In this document: positions 34,818 to 45,179 of the stretch, one piece after another | Layout of the letters: the number at the start of each line of letters is the position of its first letter | How positions within the stretch are numbered: the stretch's first letter is position 1 | DNA from: Eupeodes corollae | Taxonomy: Eukaryota; Arthropoda; Insecta; Diptera; Syrphidae | Length of the DNA stretch: 64,000 nucleotides | Assembly: GCF_945859685.1 (NCBI RefSeq) | Contig: NC_079147.1 | Location: forward strand, 86,482,315-86,546,314 | Direction: 5' to 3' | Program-made: the position numbers and the translations under genes | Notes under the pieces: model-generated | The model's input: the letters and a program-made list of their open reading frames with translations, nothing else | Told to the model about the DNA's origin: nothing | Databases searched by the model: none

Positions 34818-35290
34818 CAAGAGGTTGGGATGCGACCAACACTGATAACTTCCCATCCCGCCTGTCGATTAGTCTTGCTTAAAACTTTAACAAAATTTTC
34901 ATAACAATATTTTGCGTGAGATAAATAATCTGAAGTCAATATCTTTCTTTGTTTTCATAATACTTCAGTTAAAAACCATTTCTTATCAGTTTTTTGTTGT
35001 TTTTGTAAAACAAATTTCAGTACAATTGTTCTAAGAAATTAACTAAAAATTAACAACAATAATTTGTATATTATGACGAAATATTTAGTCGAAAACCAAA
35101 TTTTAATAATTTTAGTAGCATACAATAACACATTTGATTTATTTTTACAAAATTTAGCACAGAATGCAATCAGAATTTGTTTGTTCTTAAAATATTTTTT
35201 AACTAACAATTATTTTGCTTCTTAATAAATTAATAGGTTAATAGATTTTTTTTGGAAATGACATTAGTTTGGTACCACTTCACATTATTT
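34818..35290 (-). repeat. AT-rich repeat family, partial copy
   Basis: It starts GAGGTTGGGATGCGACCAAC, ACTGATAACTTCCCATCCCG, CCTGTCGATTAGTCTTGCTT, a well-kept terminus. It continues with GAAGTCAATATCTTTCTTTG and ends at the start of the Helitron-like segment near 35296. The distal end is missing. Confidence 0.6.
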
Positions 35291-35295
35291 TAATA

Positions 35296-36322
35296 TATAT
35301 AAATTACGAGTCACGATGTTTGTCCTCGATGGACTCCTAAACTACTTAACCCATTTTAATCAAATTTGTACACCTTTTGTAGTTTGATTCAGCTTCAATG
35401 ATGGGATACCTCACACATCAATTTTTGATCGCAATATTATTTTGTTGCAAATTATTTGTCTATTATTTGACAGTCAAAATTATCTGTTAGCTCCAAGCGA
35501 TAAATGGAGGCATCTGTTGACTGGATTGACTAAGATTCAATAGATGGAGCTATGTCAAACTAACAAATGTTTTATTTAAGCTACAATTTAATAGCCTACA
35601 ACTATACATCTACCAGAACTATGCAAGGTTCAAACGGCAATGGTAAACTTTTTCTGGTTCTTTCATACTTTTGTCAAGTGATTTAGGCCTAACCTTATAC
35701 CAGTTATACCTCGCCCTACTCTCGCGGATGATATTAATGCATGTTTAAAACATCATTCTTATGGCAATTGACAAACAACATGCGCCTATGCAACCAAAAA
35801 CGCATTATATTTCCAGACAATTCTTCAGACAGTTCTTCAGGAAAAATTAAATTGATTCAGAGTATTTTTCTAGATATGCAGAGAATCATAACTAGCGAAA
35901 TTATCAGGCTATTTTGGAAGCCAAAAATATTGATGGTGACGAAATCAACTTTCGTTGTTAATAAAAATGGTAGTGTAAATTTTCCAATTGAATTTTTAAA
36001 TTCATTAGATATACCTGGAATGTCACCACATAATTATCGATTAAAGTTTAAAGATTGGTTGACCTATTATTCTCCTGTGCAATTTTAATCCACCTCAAAT
36101 TTGGTCTTCAAAACGATCACCAGAAATATTTTTTAAGCAATAATTTTAATTGGAAAGTTGAATGGAAAAATGGTCCTGTTGCCACATATTCCAATGGTAC
36201 CGTCAGATTCTACCACACCCTTTAGAATGTTACAGTTTCATTTATCTTTTGTTATCCGTTTGTGGCTTAGATCTTGTTCAGTTATACGTTGCATGTTCAT
36301 GTTGTATAGGAAAAAAAATCAA
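35296..36322 (+). mobile_element. Internally deleted Helitron relic
   Basis: The segment starting ACGAGTCACGATGTTTGTCC then TCGATGGACTCCTAAACTAC (35307-35346) resembles non-coding ends of insect Helitrons as I remember them. It is followed after about 350 bases by the helicase C-terminal part (35690-36322). The Rep domain, Walker motifs and 3' hairpin are missing. Element membership of the left part is inference. Confidence 0.55.
35690..36322 (+). pseudogene. Helitron Pif1-like helicase C-terminal relic
   Basis: Text in order: ADDINACLKH, SFLWQLTNNMRLCNQ (35752-35795), then degenerate KSTFVVNKNGSVNFPIEFLN, SLDIPGMSPHNYRLKFKDW (35943-36060), GKMVLLPHIPMVPSDSTTPF and RMLQFHLSF (36164-36250) and, in a shifted frame, QLYVACSCCIGKK (36277-36320). 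The PIEFLNSLDIPGMSPHN and QLYVACS blocks are also hallmarks of the helicase relic at 11950-12903, so both come from the same kind of element. Several frameshifts. Pif1 hosts share the domain, but the context is transposon-only. Confidence 0.75.
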
Positions 36323-36716
36323 ATATTATTGCAAGAAGTTTCTAAAGGCCAATGGTAACCCAAGAAATAATACAGACACAATAGCCCAAATTCGGAACAT
36401 CATATGTAAAGCAAAAGCAAAAATTTAACTTATTTGGACCCCAGGTCACGCAGGAATTAACGGAAATGGAAATAAAAACGCTTATGCTGATGCTAAAGCA
36501 GCACTCAAAGCTCCAACGAACACCAAAATCATCCTCCTTCGCCTTGGTCATACCGCCTATACTCACGAACAACGAACATCTATTTAAAAAAGAGCATCCA
36601 CCCACCAACTGCAATAACATAGTAACTGCAACCCATCTTTTGTCGTCATGCTTCCTATCTGGCTATGCTCAACTTCACACAGACTGCAACATAATAGACC
36701 TACTCAAAAATCCGTA
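36323..36716 (+). pseudogene. LINE RNase H and C-terminal fragment
   Basis: KANGNPRNNTDTIAQIRNII then a stop and LIWTPGHAGINGNGNKNAYA (36430-36490) form the last part of a retrotransposon RNase H domain, with the WTPGH motif and a His. It is followed by LRLGHTAYTHEQ and VTATHLLSSC, resembling the C-terminal Cys/His region of I/Jockey-group LINEs. An AATAAATAAATAAAAAAG tract at 36872-36889 may be the tail. It abuts the Helitron relic with no spacer, so one interrupted or truncated the other. Confidence 0.6.
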
Positions 36717-37063
36717 ACATATTAATATTATAAAAATTAATGAAATACTAAATAATCTCAACCTTCATATATAATACCATATTTTTCTTTTATCCTTAGA
36801 GCCGAAACCCTTTGCTGCTTGCTCTTTCCACTAATTAATAACAATTTTAGTTGTAAATTGATATTTTAAAAATAAATAAATAAAAAAGAAGTTTTTAAAC
36901 TATCCACCCTACCTACCTTTTTTATAAGTTTAATTGTCACATGCTATTTTCTAAAAACTTTGTTATGCATACTCATTTTTTAGAAACTTGAATAAAAATA
37001 ATAATACATTTTAAGTTGAATTCTTCCTTTACATTTCTTTACATCATAAAAATAAATAAATTT

Positions 37064-37250
37064 GGTGGCGCAACAGTCCGTTGATAACTAGGGCCTAGTG
37101 ACTTACAACTCTCAACAATTCTGTGTGCGAGTAATGTTGTCAAGGATGAAGGGGACCTATAGTTTTAAGCCGAATTTGAATGGCTAATTTAAGTAAGCAC
37201 TTTTCATGAGAATAATTACTCTTGGAAGATTTTGGGTTAGCCAAAATTTA
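37064..37250 (-). mobile_element. SINE copy, tail-half fragment
   Basis: GGTGGCGCAACAGTCCGTTG, AGGGCCTAGTGACTTACAAC, TGTGTGCGAGTAATGTTGTC and ATGAAGGGGACCTATAGTTT match the copy at 26501. The right part AAGTAAGCACTTTTCATGAG, AATAATTACTCTTGGAAGAT matches the 12904 copy. It therefore bridges the two other copies and shows they belong to one family of about 300 bp. Left flank is TAAATAAATAAATTT. No target duplication found. Confidence 0.7.
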
Positions 37251-37865
37251 AAATTTTTTTTAAAATCCTTTCTGCATTTTTCTGTGCTATTATCTGTGTA
37301 ACATTATTTTTTTCCTCACGATGTCTGTACGGGTTCTTGAGATATGACGTGGAAAAGTCAAGAAGTCATTTGACCAGATGGTTTTGGCTGTATTGGCTGG
37401 AAACACTGACAACCAATAGACGGACGGAATCGAGGGACCCGCTTCTCTACCGTGGTAATATCATGTTTGTTTACAATCTCGAGTTCGAGATTACTATACG
37501 TATATTTCAAAATATGTATATAGACATTATTGGTGGGAAACTAATTTTGAACTTGTTTTTTTTTACATAATGAAAATGCATTTCATGTGACACTAATATC
37601 ATTTTAATATCTTCGTTTTATGGATGGATATAAACAGTTTTTATTTCAAAAAAAAGAAGAAGAATTCTTTTTCTAAGTTAAACTTTAAAGTCAAATATAT
37701 CGACGTTTTTAAACCACAAAATGTTCTCAACGTTGGTCATGTCTGTTTGCATTCTTCGTATAGTTATACTGAAATTTTATATTTCTGAAAACATAAATTA
37801 TTAAATTTGAGAGCAAAGTACCTCAAACATGACTACAATTGAATTTTGTATGTGTTAAAAATAAT
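37251..37865. other. No gene recognised
   Basis: Mostly A/T-rich DNA; the frame at 37337-37570 has no motif. The run AAAAA at 37857-37861 reads TTTTT on the minus strand and would be the pol III terminator of the tRNA gene just upstream. Confidence 0.45.
37857..37861 (-). terminator. Likely pol III terminator of the tRNA gene
   Basis: TTTTT on the minus strand, 9 bases downstream of the mature 3' end of the tRNA-Leu gene, the usual place for a pol III stop. Confidence 0.6.
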
Positions 37866-37928
37866 CAACTGGCAGCGGTGGGATTCGAACCCACGCCTCC
37901 GAGAAGGCTGGTGCCTTAAACCAGTGCC

Positions 37929-39213
37929 TTTTTTTTATATAATTCATTTTTATTAATTCATTCTTAAACCTATCTTAAAGCTAGACAAAAATTCATAAAA
38001 CTAGCCTAATTATCCATAACTTACAACTAACTTAATGGTCCTATACGGACACTCTAAGTTTAACTATAACAATTAAAACTAATGCCTTTCGGCCCTAAGA
38101 TCTATTTTACTTCATTTAAATATTATTTATTTTTGTATTTATTAGAAAATTTGAAAAAAAAACTAATATCAATATCCTTTTTTATATTTACTTACAAACT
38201 ATACTTAAAATTAGGTCCTAATGTAAAACTTAAAATTAACTTAAACTACCTATTCTACCTTTAAACTACTTAAAACTAGAACAAGCACAGCAGCAATTCT
38301 AACTATCTAACATTTTTGTTTTTCATATTTTGTTGTCTTTTTTTTTACTTTTTTTTTATGTTTTTTTTATGTTTTTTTTTATTTTTTTGTTTTTTCTTGT
38401 ATTTTTTTGTGCCACTATGCCTATTCTACTTAAAACTAAACCCTAATACTATTAAACAAGTATGTAAGCCGACCAAGGCTTAAAACCCCATCCTGACTAC
38501 CCACTATCAAGTGCCGATTGAAGCCACCAAAACTGGTTCTCCTGCTTCACCCTATCAGTTCGGTCCCGCTCGGACACAGCCCTACTGAACCGAAGGAGCT
38601 CTGCTCCGCCTTGGGCCATGACGTCCCGATTGTACAGGAGTCGCCTATCCACGGTTCTTCGTCTGACGTGGTAGATTAACGGAACTGCCAATCTATCCTG
38701 TATCAGACCGCATTTGTCTAAAAAGAGGAATGCCTCTGGTGGAATGAAGCCGCTCAAGCGTGCACTCTCAAAATACTCTTCGTTTGGATAGAACGCCCCG
38801 AAAATTAAATTGTTGGTCGAAGACATAGCTCTTGCAATGTGACCTCGAACGAGTTTTATCACGAAATTGTCAATTCTGTTGATTCGAGCCCCGTTGTATA
38901 GGAGCTCGTTGGAAAAGTGATGCACATAAGAAGACTCAGCTGTTCGATATAAGCCGGTACAGCGTCGTAAACACTGCCGCTTGAACACCCGAAACTCTTC
39001 CATCTGGGAAGGGGGCAACGTTGAACCACACAGGACAACCATAAACGATCATTGGCCGTATGAGGGCCATGTAGCAAATTACCTTCACTCTGGGGTCAAG
39101 CCGACTGCTAAGAAACAGTCGTTTCGTCAGAGCAAAAGCTTCTCTGGCCCTGGTCAGAGCAGCATTTATATGTCTGTCGAAATATAAATACTGATCTAAC
39201 CAGATACTGAGGT
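37929..39213 (-). mobile_element. 5'-truncated Jockey-like LINE inserted in tRNA-Leu
   Basis: The insertion has the features of target-primed reverse transcription. Its 3' end is a poly-A (T8 at 37929-37936 on the plus strand), its 5' end is truncated inside the coding region, and it is flanked by an 11-base duplication of tRNA sequence with one mismatch (ACCAGTGCCTT at 37920-37930, ACCAGCGCCTT at 39214-39224; the last two T's on the left are shared with the tail). It reads in the same direction as the tRNA. The 3' UTR (37937-38496) is A/T-rich with T runs near 38338-38410 on the plus strand. Confidence 0.85.
38497..39213 (-). pseudogene. LINE ORF2 C-terminal region after the RT domain
   Basis: The upstream frame reads LDQYLYFDRHINAALTRARE and AFALTKRLFLSSRLDPRVKV, then MALIRPMIVYGCPVW, the region just after RT in Jockey-like LINEs. 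A single-base change near the C/G run at 39005-39020 shifts the frame. The main frame then continues open to 38497 as MEEFRVFKRQCLRRCTGLYR ... ENQFWWLQSALDSG. Apart from the frameshift there is no stop in about 230 codons, so this insertion is younger than most elements here. No RT catalytic motif is included because the 5' part was never copied. Clade is assigned by general wording only. Confidence 0.75.
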
Positions 39214-39249
39214 ACCAGCGCCTTAGACCGCTCGGCCACGCTACCACAT

Positions 39250-41210
39250 ATTAATAGTTCAATTACATCGCGATGAAACAATAATTTATACAAAATATTT
39301 TAACTTGGAGTTGCATACCCTTTTATATGAAAGTTCAAGATTCTAATTAGGTATTGGAAAATCGTGTAGTGGTCCAGGCGAACCGAATTCGACTTAAATA
39401 CACAAAAGACAAATTGCAATAAGTACTTGTAAGTGTTAAAATCCTAAATAACTTTGCATCAAAAATTTCAAAAATAAAAATTGAAGATTTTGGACTTTCG
39501 CAATTAACTATTGTCGATTTAGGCAATAATTAGAGCATTGGGTAAAATGTATGGCTTCAGCGCCAAAAAGAATGTACTTCAATTCCCGACCTTAAACAAA
39601 TGTATTTCAGACCTTTGAATATACATTTTCATATAAAAATTTCATCAACATAAACGAGAGGTCTTAGGACTATGTATTTTATTATAGTTAAGCTTTGAAA
39701 TTTATATGAAACAATTTCAAAAACCAGTTACCCAAAATAAATAGCAGATTTTCCTTATTGAAGTGTAATGAAAATAAAATTCCATCAATTAAATATCATT
39801 CTGCTTTTGAAAACCAAAAAAATAATAAATAAAAAAAAAAAACTTAAAACGATACTTATACGCCATTTTGTGGTTTAGATATAACTTCTTCTTTCATGGC
39901 AACAAAATTTGCATCGAAACACAATTTGTTATATCAATTGATGGCACTCTGGCACAATCAACTTAAACAAAACGACAAAATAAAAGAACACTTCTAACAA
40001 CATAAAGTTACTCGCCGAACTGTGACTGCTTTTGAAAATCGACTTAAAAAAAAAAAAAACAAATCTTTTAAAATAAACTAAACGAAAAAATAAACATCAA
40101 AATCACCAACCAACTGCGGTTAATGTTTTTCAAATGCAAAACGGATTCAATTTTGGTCCTTGCCAACAGCGACATTCTTTAAGCCATAAAAACCCCCTCG
40201 AATGATTTAACAAATTTATCTCTCTGCAAATAAAAATTTTAATATTTATACCAAAATTAGGGGTGTCCTTTTATTTTTTTTTATATTTTAGTTTAGTTTA
40301 GTCCTTGATGCTTCATTGCTATATTACAAGTAAGTATACCTATATACCTACGCATCCAGGCGATAATCCCTTGTCCTCGAGTTCCTCGAGAGAGAGAGAG
40401 CTTACAAATTTTATTTTATTGCACAACTCGCACACCTGATAGGCATGGGGGTACGAAGAACGGGAGGGGTTTTAGAGCCTAGAGCGCCATGTTATCATCA
40501 CCTTCCAAGGATTCAAATAGAGCACAAGCGGTCCGAGAAACCATTAAAGGCGTTTTGGAATTTTCCAATATATCAATGTGCTAAAGTAGGTATTTTTATC
40601 TCAAGACATCCGCGGAGTATCGATTTCATAAATAACTTTCATTCCATCGCCCATTGCCATTTCGCTGTTCACCTTACCTCAATTTCTTTTAAGGTTTCTT
40701 ATCTAATTTTAAAATACCGCTGTACAATGTCTTCCCATAAACCTTGGCAGGGAAGAAAAAAACTGTTTTATAGACATTTATATCTTTGGCGGAGTATGAC
40801 TATAAAATTGTCGCATTCTTTTCTCTCAAGGTACTTTACCTTTGTTCCTTGACTGCTCGGCTCGTGTCAATGGTGAGTGCACAGGGGTGGAATTAATGTC
40901 AAATTTTTCTAAAAATTTGTCATTTAACTTTTTAAGAAAAGTCTTTGAAAAAGGACAGTGGACTTGCAAATACTTTTTTGAAAAATCGTTTTGAGCCACA
41001 AATTTTCTTGACTTTGAGGAAATAGGATTTTTTTGAAGGACAAGCGTATTGATCAAGATCTATAAATTTGAAATTCTTACTGGATTTAATTCTACGGCTT
41101 TTGTATTTGTGGTAAGTCCTGTGAACCTTTTCTTGCTGACTGCAAAAAGATGCATTTACATTTTCTTTTATTAAAATTCTTCAAATACTTAATTTACTTT
41201 AGTACAGCGC
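39250..41210. other. No gene recognised
   Basis: A/T-rich DNA with a short CTCGAGAGAGAGAGAG run near 40386-40400. The frame at 40445-40852 (135 codons, plus strand) is longer than most, and the local sequence is less A/T-rich, but I see no known motif in it. Confidence 0.4.
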
Positions 41211-41214
41211 ATCG

Positions 41215-42270
41215 TGCTCAACTAAAAGATCCCTTCAGCTTACTCTAGTGTTTAATACTTAGGGGTTGGAGATTCGATGTTCATTCGTTCTAAATGTCCT
41301 AGTCATCTTAATTGTTGAAAACGTAGTTTTTGACCTGTGGACAAGTGGCTGTAAAGCTTGTATACTTCGTGATTGTATCTTCTCCGCCAGATATTATTTT
41401 GTCTGTCGACACAAACCGGTCCATATATCGTACGTAGAACCTTCCTCTTGAAGATATCAAGGGATACTTCATACACCTGGGAAAAGTCCATGATTCTGCA
41501 CCATACAGCAAGACTGAGATGATTAAGGTCTGTAAACCGTCACCACCAGCAGCTTTCATCGACTTCATACCTCTGTTTTGGCTTTTTTTGCCTCAGCACA
41601 TTCGGAGTCAAACCAGGGGTTCCTCGGTGGCAGCTGGGAGAAATTAAGCACTTCTTTAGGAGAATTCCTGATTGCCAGTAGGTCTTCAGACACATTTCAT
41701 CCGTTGTCGGTTTCTTTGCAAGTTCTTAGAATATTTTGTCGGCAAAGGCATTGGCTGTGTCGCAGAGCTCCAACCTTGAATTTTTCCTCCTGGTTGGTTT
41801 TCGCTTCCATGGATATTTGCATGTGCAGTCTTGCACCAACTAGATAGTAGTCAAAATCTATGTTCGCTGATCTGTACGTGAGAACGACAAGTATGCTAGA
41901 GGAGTGTCTTCCGTCAATAGCAACATGATCGATTTGGTTGCTGGTTCGATCAACGGGAGACCTCCAAGTGAATACCCGAACGGGGCAATCTAGTGCTATT
42001 CAGCACCATGATTTTTTCGTTTAGGAAGTTGATAAGCCTGAGTCCAGACGTGATGTCGTGCAGACTATTTCTTCCGATTTACCTTTACCAATCTTGGCAT
42101 TAAAGTCTCTCAAGAGATTTTGTGTATCATTCTTGGGGCATTGCTTATAGGTTTTGGTGAGGAGCTCATACAGTTCTTCTTTGGTAGTGTCATACTTCTC
42201 TTCCGTTGGGGCTTGCGCGTTGATAACGTTGTGGAATTTTTCACTCTTTCGCTAACATCTCGAAATCTTA
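41215..42270 (-). pseudogene. RTE-type LINE relic lacking the RT core
   Basis: On the minus strand: FHNVINAQAPTEEKYDTTKE and ELYELLTKTYKQCPK then RDFNAKIGKGKSEE (about 42245-42075), the APE endonuclease of RTE elements. TWRSPVDRTSNQIDHVAIDG and YRSANIDFDYYLVGARLH follow (about 41970-41840), then PRNPWFDSECAEAKKAK near 41600. The next readable text KAAGGDGLQ joins directly to TLIISVLLYGAESWTF (41560-41500), so everything from just inside RT block 1 to beyond YADD is missing. The C-terminus DIFKRKVLRTIYGPVCV, WRRRYNHEVYKLY and LRFQQLR continues to about 41280. Stops and frameshifts occur, so it is dead. Confidence 0.8.
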
Positions 42271-42274
42271 AAAA

Positions 42275-44660
42275 CCTTTGCCTAAGCTTTGCTGTCAAAA
42301 AACGCATTCAAATAAACGCTTCCTCCCGTCGAGTAAGCAACTTTCTACGTATTAATCGCAGGTTTCTATCTTCCTACTGCCTGGTCCATTTAATTTCCTG
42401 TTGTCTATTTTTCGTTTGGAGAAGGGAGTTATCAATCCATTCATCCAAAGCTATTACTTGTTTTTTCATGACTTATAGATCGTTGGAGCTGGTTCTTAAG
42501 AGCGATCTCTGGGCTTTTACTATTACTTCCTGAGAAGTTGACTCAGGTGTCACAGCTCTGGATCCGATGGTTCGCCGTAAGTTCACATTTCATATTTCCA
42601 GCGGGCAGCACTATTCTTCAAATAGGCCAACATTTTACGTGAAACCAGCCCTGGAGATGACAGTGCCAAAATAAGTCTCAAAATGTTGTCTTTTCTTTGT
42701 GGTTTGATTATATACTCCTACCAAATATTTATACCCTCTCTGTCTGGATTGTCTGAGGGGTTCTTCGTGGATGCATAAATTTCCTTCCAACTGCGTGCCT
42801 TGAGATTTTTGCACTCAACGTTGACATTGTTGTTATAACCAAGCCTCCCTTACTCCCAAAGAAAAAAACAACTTTCCTTTACTTCATCATAAAGCGAATT
42901 TCCGTTCGGAATGTTGGCTACGTTCGTTGGCGTTACGTTGTTATGGTGCACATCAGGAAGTCAACTCAGGAAGATGGAGTAAGAAATTTTAAGCTATCGC
43001 CTCCGATTCGATTGCATACAAAAGAATCAAGTTACACTTTATAAGAGTAGACTATACACCAAATATATATTTTTGTGACGACGATAGCTGCTCCTTCTAT
43101 TATGGCGGTATGTTCCCCCTTTTTTAGAGGATATCTATTTTACAGTCAGAGGTGTTGACTCTTGTCGGTAAACCTATATAGATATGAGTAAGAGTTTATT
43201 TCTGAACCACAAATGCAGCCGGAAAGAAAGGAAGTCAAAATGATTTTATGCTGGTGAACATTTCACCTGACTCAGAAGTTAAGTAATGTAAATGCTGAAA
43301 GACTATGAGGGGGTTCAAAACGTTGTGAAGTTAAGTTAGTTTGGGGCAGATTGCATTCTTTAATATCCTGTGCAAAGGACAATAAACAACTTATCTATCT
43401 GTATACACTATACAGTATCGGAAGAAATGTGTAATGTTGTTGTTTTTTTAGTTTGTTGAGGATTTATGGCCCTTGAATTATTGCAATTGGTAACTAATTT
43501 TAAGTATCTTCTATCTGCGGTTTAAATTGTTTAACTTGCTTTGAAAGAAATGAAGAATTTGGTTGAATTTTGAATGGGTAAAAATTCATAGTCAGGTTCA
43601 TTTTTCTAAATACGAGTGAGACTTTCATATTCCTAAGATATTCTGCCATTTACCCATGTCTTACATTAAAGAAATTACAATCCTTATATCGTCTTGTGGA
43701 CAATGTTGTCAATGCTGTTTTAGTGGCCACTTAAGAATTTTAAATGGTTTTATTTCTCTAAATAGCCATTTTTCTTTTCGTTTAAGGAGATGGAACGATA
43801 AGCACAAACTTGCTCATGCCTTCAAAGAGACTGTTTAAAAATATTTTCAGTATTTTAAGATTTTAAAATGTAACTTTAAAAAAGAGTATTGTGAAAATTT
43901 TAAATGTTATTTGATTACTCATAAAAACCTTCAATTTTTAAAAATTTTTATTTGAATAAATATATGTAAATACAAAGATATTTTTGTACTTTGAAAGAAA
44001 CCAAATTAAGAAAACGCATTTTTGCGAAAATTAAAAAAAAAATCAATCGGTTTGTTTTTGACAAAATTCGAATTTTCGATTTGGGACTACTGTTATTTTC
44101 AGTTATAAAAGCTTTATCGAATCGACTTAAAATCTTAAATTCAAAATTTGAATTCAATGGACCCAGTAGTTTGGTTTGGGCTGTTGGTGCCTGGACAGAC
44201 AGACAGACGGAAGGAAGGTGGGCCAACATTGCAATTTCCCTACTAGGTAAAAATAGTATGGTTTAAAATTTTGCACTGTTTAGTAAAATGTTAACGCCAT
44301 TTGTAGCAATTTATTAAGTTAAAAACATGATGTAGCTAATTTTTAACGATATTAATATTTTACTTCCTTTGAAAAAATTGACAAACCTGAACAGCACTTC
44401 AAAAAATTACTGCGACACATTGTTTCTGCTCAGTGATTTCAGAGAAGAAAAATATGGAAAACAGTCAAAAGTTAAAACTGACATATAGTGTCAGAAATTT
44501 TTTAAACTCAATTAGACCAATTATTAATATCAATGAAAAAAAATTGTTGATTTGGAGGCGAAAGTGCCTGAATTCAAAAACCTAGGTGTTTAATACTGGT
44601 CTACAAAATGTATAGTTTGGTCTGTTGCCGAGAATTTTGTAGTTGGTAGTACTTACTTAT
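42275..44660. other. Unassigned; possible upstream part of the RTE relic
   Basis: The region 42275-42970 is less A/T-rich and may hold decayed RTE sequence upstream of the endonuclease, but I cannot read a motif. 43000-44660 is A/T-rich. Text near 43990-44070 resembles the reverse complement of about 14590-14720. A GACAGACAGACAGACGGAAG run lies at 44194-44215. Confidence 0.35.
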
Positions 44661-44787
44661 GACTTGTTAACTTCCTATAGGAAGTTATTGTAATGGATCC
44701 GATTTGTCAAATTGAAAATTTTGACATTTCTCGACGTTTCAAGGTCCCTAGAGTCGAAATAAAAGATTTTTAGAAAGATGTCTGTGC

Positions 44788-44863
44788 GTGCGTGTGTACG
44801 TACGTTTGTACGTCCGTACGTCCGTACGTCCGTACGTCCGTACGTCCGTACGTCCGTACGTTC
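44788..44863 (+). repeat. GTCCGTAC microsatellite
   Basis: GTGCGTGCGTGTGTACGTAC leads into about seven tandem copies of the 8-mer GTCCGTAC. The block lies at a fixed place in the AT-rich element, between the GTCCCTAGAGTCGAAAT and CATAGCTCAAGAACC motifs. Equivalent places in other copies hold degenerate versions (23888-23905, 62200-62230). Its translation gives repetitive RTYGRTDV frames on both strands, which are not genes. Confidence 0.9.
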
Positions 44864-45179
44864 GCGACGTTTTTTTCGTCGTCCATAGCTCAAGAACCAG
44901 AAGAGATATCAACTTCAAATAAATTTTGTTATACAGATAATAAGGCAGAAAGATGCAGAAAGGGCTCTCAAGAAAATTGCGTGGGTGGTTTTTTTACCAT
45001 AGCAGTTTGAAAAAAAGGTGAAAATTTTGGTTAACCCTAAATATCATACGAACCAAAAACGCTAGAGACTTGAATTAAATTTTATAAAATAGATTGTAAC
45101 GTGATACCAAACAAGTTTATTTTTTGAAAAAAATCAATATAACGGTTTTTTTTTTAATCAATAAAACTGAAAAAAAAAT

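Larger units (their letters stand above)
37871..39245 (-). tRNA. tRNA-Leu(AAG) gene, interrupted by a LINE insertion
   Basis: Two halves of one tRNA gene lie on the minus strand. The 5' half (39245-39214) starts GGTAGCG, contains the A box TGGCCGAGCGG and ends in the 5' strand of the anticodon stem (CTGGT). The 3' half (37928-37871) repeats that stem. It has loop TTAAGGC with anticodon AAG (plus-strand 37915-37917), pairing strand ACCAG, a long variable arm typical of tRNA-Leu, T-arm GTGGGTTCGAATCCCAC with the B box, and CGCTGCC that pairs with the acceptor start (one G-U). Counting the duplicated bases once gives 81 nt, normal for tRNA-Leu without CCA. The 1285-bp insertion at 37929-39213 separates A and B boxes, so the copy should be non-functional. 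Confidence 0.9.

Noticed and set aside
37871..37928. Isolated tRNA 3' fragment as a tRNA-derived SINE head
   Set aside because: The matching 5' half at 39214-39245, the duplicated stem sequence and the acceptor pairing show an interrupted tRNA gene instead.
44675..45010. Frames with repeated RTYGRTDV or RPYVRTSV text on both strands
   Set aside because: They are translations of the GTCCGTAC microsatellite in both directions, not proteins.
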